Notes under the pieces: generated by a model | What the model saw: only the letters and a program-made list of their open reading frames with translations | The model's database searches: none | What the model was told of the DNA's origin: nothing | Program-made: the position numbers and the translations under genes | Shown: in pieces, positions 62,449-64,000 of the stretch | Numbering within the stretch: the stretch's first letter is position 1 | How the letters are laid out: every line of letters starts with the position of its first letter | Source of the DNA: Anaerosomatales bacterium | Lineage (GTDB): Bacteria; Actinomycetota; Coriobacteriia; Anaerosomatales; SLCP01 | Length of the DNA stretch: 64,000 bases | NCBI GenBank assembly: GCA_029210645.1 | Contig: JARGFT010000001.1 | Location: 244,883-308,882, forward strand | Reading direction: 5' to 3'

Positions 62449-62721
62449 TCACTCAGCTGCAGGACATGAGGTACAGTCTGCACCGCATGCTGTGGCCGGT
62501 TTGGCCGGTGCGCTCGAGTCCGCCGGGGGAGTCTCGGGGCGCTGTGGCCGATAGTCGGTGTTGTGGAACCCGGAACCCTTGAACACGACACCCACGGGTG
62601 TGAACACCCGGCGAGCGCCGGACCCACACTCAGGGCACGACTCCCCGGCGGAAACGCCTGCAGGGCGGGTCACCTCGAACACGCAGGCACAGGATGTGCA
62701 ACGGTAGTCATACCTCGGCAT
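62449..62721 (-). CDS. FmdB-family zinc ribbon protein
   Basis: A 90-residue protein. Its N-terminal zinc ribbon has two CxxC pairs: YDYRCTSCACVFEV and SCPECGSGARRVFTPVG, the typical putative regulatory protein FmdB domain. The tail adds a second cysteine group (CGADCTSCPAAE, C-x3-C-x2-C) rarely fixed in the family. The start is the ATG at 62721 after AAGGAG. It converges on glpX. Function is unknown in most bacteria. Confidence 0.88.
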   Translation of the reverse strand: MPRYDYRCTSCACVFEVTRPAGVSAGESCPECGSGARRVFTPVGVVFKGSGFHNTDYRPQRPETPPADSSAPAKPATACGADCTSCPAAE

Positions 62722-62796
62722 GAACGGGTGCTCCTTCCGTGATGGTGGGACGAACAGGCTAGCACGATAGCGAGTGATGTGCCGCCCTGCAAGACG

Positions 62797-63984
62797 ATGA
62801 CGGATACTACACTGATGGATATGGAAGAGACGAACGAGATCACGACAGAATCCGATGCCGGCGACGCTGCGGAGACCGCCGACGTTACCCCGGTCCTTGC
62901 CGTAGAACGCGACCGGCCGCGCCGCAGGCCGCTGGTGCCGCGTGCAGTGTGGGCGGGCATCCTCGGCGTGACCGCGGTCCTCGCTCTGCTCATCGCGGTC
63001 GGCATGTGGTACGTGTCGGGTATCGGCATATCCGTTCCGGACGTCACCGGTGTCCAGGAGGGTGTCGCACGAGCCAGACTGGCCCAGGCGGGACTTGCTG
63101 TCTCGACGGTGGAACGCCGGTTCGATCTCGAGCCACAGGGCGCGGTGCTCTCCCAGAATCCGTCGTTCGGTGCACGGCTTCCCAGGGGCGGAGCGGTGGC
63201 ACTCGTGGTCTCGGCAGGCACCGAGGAGTTCGTGATGCCGGACGTGATCGGTCAGGGCATCAACGTGGCACGCGCTCAACTCGAACAGGCAGGTCTCGTG
63301 GTGCGGATCGAGGCGATCGACTCCGAGCAGCCGGCCGACACCGTGCTGGAGACCGTACCCGCTCCGGGCGTGACGGTACGGACGTCTGATGTCGTCCGGC
63401 TTCGGATCGCTTCAGACGGGACCGCTTCCTCGGCACTCCTGCCGTTTGCCCTTCAAGGCATGGTCTTCGTCATCGATCCCGAGCCCATCGAGGGCTCGGA
63501 GATCGACCCGCCCATGGAGGTATCGCGCCGGCTTCGCTCTCTTCTCGAAGCATCGGAAGCCGAGGTGCTGGTCACGCGACAGGCAGGGGAGGTCGACATC
63601 GAACTCGCCACGCGTGCACAACGGGCCGCCGGGGCCTCCGCTCCCGTCACGGTGCTCATCGGCCTCGACGTCGTGCCCCAGGCACCTGTGGGCCTCGGTG
63701 TGGTCGTCCCCGGGGAGGACACCCTGCCGGCTGCTCAGGTGGAGGCCTCGGCCCGCTTCGCCGACGCGCTCATAGAGCTGCTCGCCGAGCAGCATGACGG
63801 CGTGACCCGTGCCACGCTCGGTTCAGACCCGGTTGCTGCCGCCACCACCGCGCCAGTGGTGCGTGTGCGCCTCGGCTCCCTCGATTCGCGGGAAGATGCG
63901 GCCGCGTTTCGAGACCCGGGGTGGAGCGACTCGATCGCCCGGGCGATCTACCGGGCCATCGGCGAACGCTTCGCCGGTGAGTGA
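62797..63984 (+). CDS. membrane-anchored PASTA protein with degenerate amidase_3-like domain
   Basis: A 395-residue protein. Residues 1-48 are a polar, then basic cytoplasmic tail (DRPRRRPLVPRA); 50-73 form one membrane helix. Two PASTA repeats follow (about 78-143, VPDVTGVQEGVARARLAQAG; 144-210, MPDVIGQGINVARAQLEQAG). Residues 220-395 follow the order of an amidase_3 domain, but the zinc and catalytic positions are absent: IDPEPIEG for IDPGHGG, LIGLDV for SIHAN, and VRLGSLDS for VEVGFLSN. It probably binds peptidoglycan or a partner rather than cutting. Several in-frame ATGs exist (62797, 62815, 62821) and the ribosome site is weak. Confidence 0.82.
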   Translation: MTDTTLMDMEETNEITTESDAGDAAETADVTPVLAVERDRPRRRPLVPRAVWAGILGVTAVLALLIAVGMWYVSGIGISVPDVTGVQEGVARARLAQAGLAVSTVERRFDLEPQGAVLSQNPSFGARLPRGGAVALVVSAGTEEFVMPDVIGQGINVARAQLEQAGLVVRIEAIDSEQPADTVLETVPAPGVTVRTSDVVRLRIASDGTASSALLPFALQGMVFVIDPEPIEGSEIDPPMEVSRRLRSLLEASEAEVLVTRQAGEVDIELATRAQRAAGASAPVTVLIGLDVVPQAPVGLGVVVPGEDTLPAAQVEASARFADALIELLAEQHDGVTRATLGSDPVAAATTAPVVRVRLGSLDSREDAAAFRDPGWSDSIARAIYRAIGERFAGE

Positions 63985-64000
63985 CCGACCGATGGGCGCG

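Noticed and set aside
63985-64000. Start of a further gene at the right edge
   Set aside because: Only 16 bases remain after the PASTA gene; they are too few to support a call.

Overview
The window is about 64 kb of a high-GC bacterial chromosome with tightly packed housekeeping genes, mostly on the + strand, and many ATGA/GTGA overlaps. I see no insertion sequence, prophage or CRISPR array. The organism looks like an actinobacterium of the Coriobacteriia/Anaerosomatales kind. The clues are high GC with GTG/TTG starts, a Gram-positive LexA box (CGAACATATGTTCG), a DtxR/IdeR-type iron box, a complex I subunit, a TrpRS with a Thermotoga-like cysteine motif, and a DHH-CBS-nucleotidyltransferase fusion. 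This placement is inference; no 16S gene is present.

Layout. 0-2 kb: the 3' end of nuoN, a terminator and two small genes. 1.7-9.5 kb: nucleoside salvage (deoB-deoA), the DHH/CBS/nucleotidyltransferase fusion, a site-2-type protease and a Kef-type antiporter. 9.5-15.8 kb: trpS, condensin partners scpA-scpB, a pseudouridine synthase, and the cobalamin lower-ligand genes cobU-cobT-cobS-cobC. 15.8-20.5 kb: an aromatic block hisC-aroF-tyrA-aroA. 20.5-27.8 kb: cmk-plsC-ispH-DUF512-der-plsY-gpsA-rpe. 27.8-31.5 kb: an FMN-riboswitch-controlled riboflavin operon ribD-ribE-ribBA-ribH ending in a terminator. 31.7-39.2 kb: an unknown gene, an Rrf2-type regulator with nifS-nifU-mnmA (Fe-S and thio-tRNA sulfur supply), then a PHP phosphatase, a Nif3-like protein, a zinc-ribbon coiled coil, RNase H and queD. 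39.2-42.4 kb: a 0.4-kb non-coding stretch and an iron module (dtxR-feoA fusion, feoB) behind an iron box. 42.4-49.5 kb: a DNA damage island with two nearly identical LexA-box promoters driving a DUF6504-like gene (followed by DUF305 and SHOCT genes) and a DnaE2-like polymerase, then convergent dinB and divergent nfo. 49.6-51 kb: an acidic protein with a C-terminal cysteine cluster, and rnpB. 51-54.6 kb (minus strand): gltX, tRNA-Gln(CUG), tRNA-Glu(CUC), glnS, a compact Glu/Gln decoding cassette. 54.7-62.4 kb: a SAM-I riboswitch with metK, then priA-def-fmt-rsmB-glpX. 62.4-64 kb: an FmdB-like zinc ribbon and a membrane-anchored PASTA protein whose C-terminus looks like an amidase_3 fold without its zinc and catalytic residues.

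The most unusual items are the paired SOS promoters with copied leaders, the PASTA/pseudo-amidase, the TrpRS Fe-S motif with His in place of the fourth Cys, the scpA gene with no ATG/GTG/TTG start, the Glx decoding cassette, and the iron box over the dtxR-feoA promoter. All calls come from reading the sequence by eye; no database search was run.
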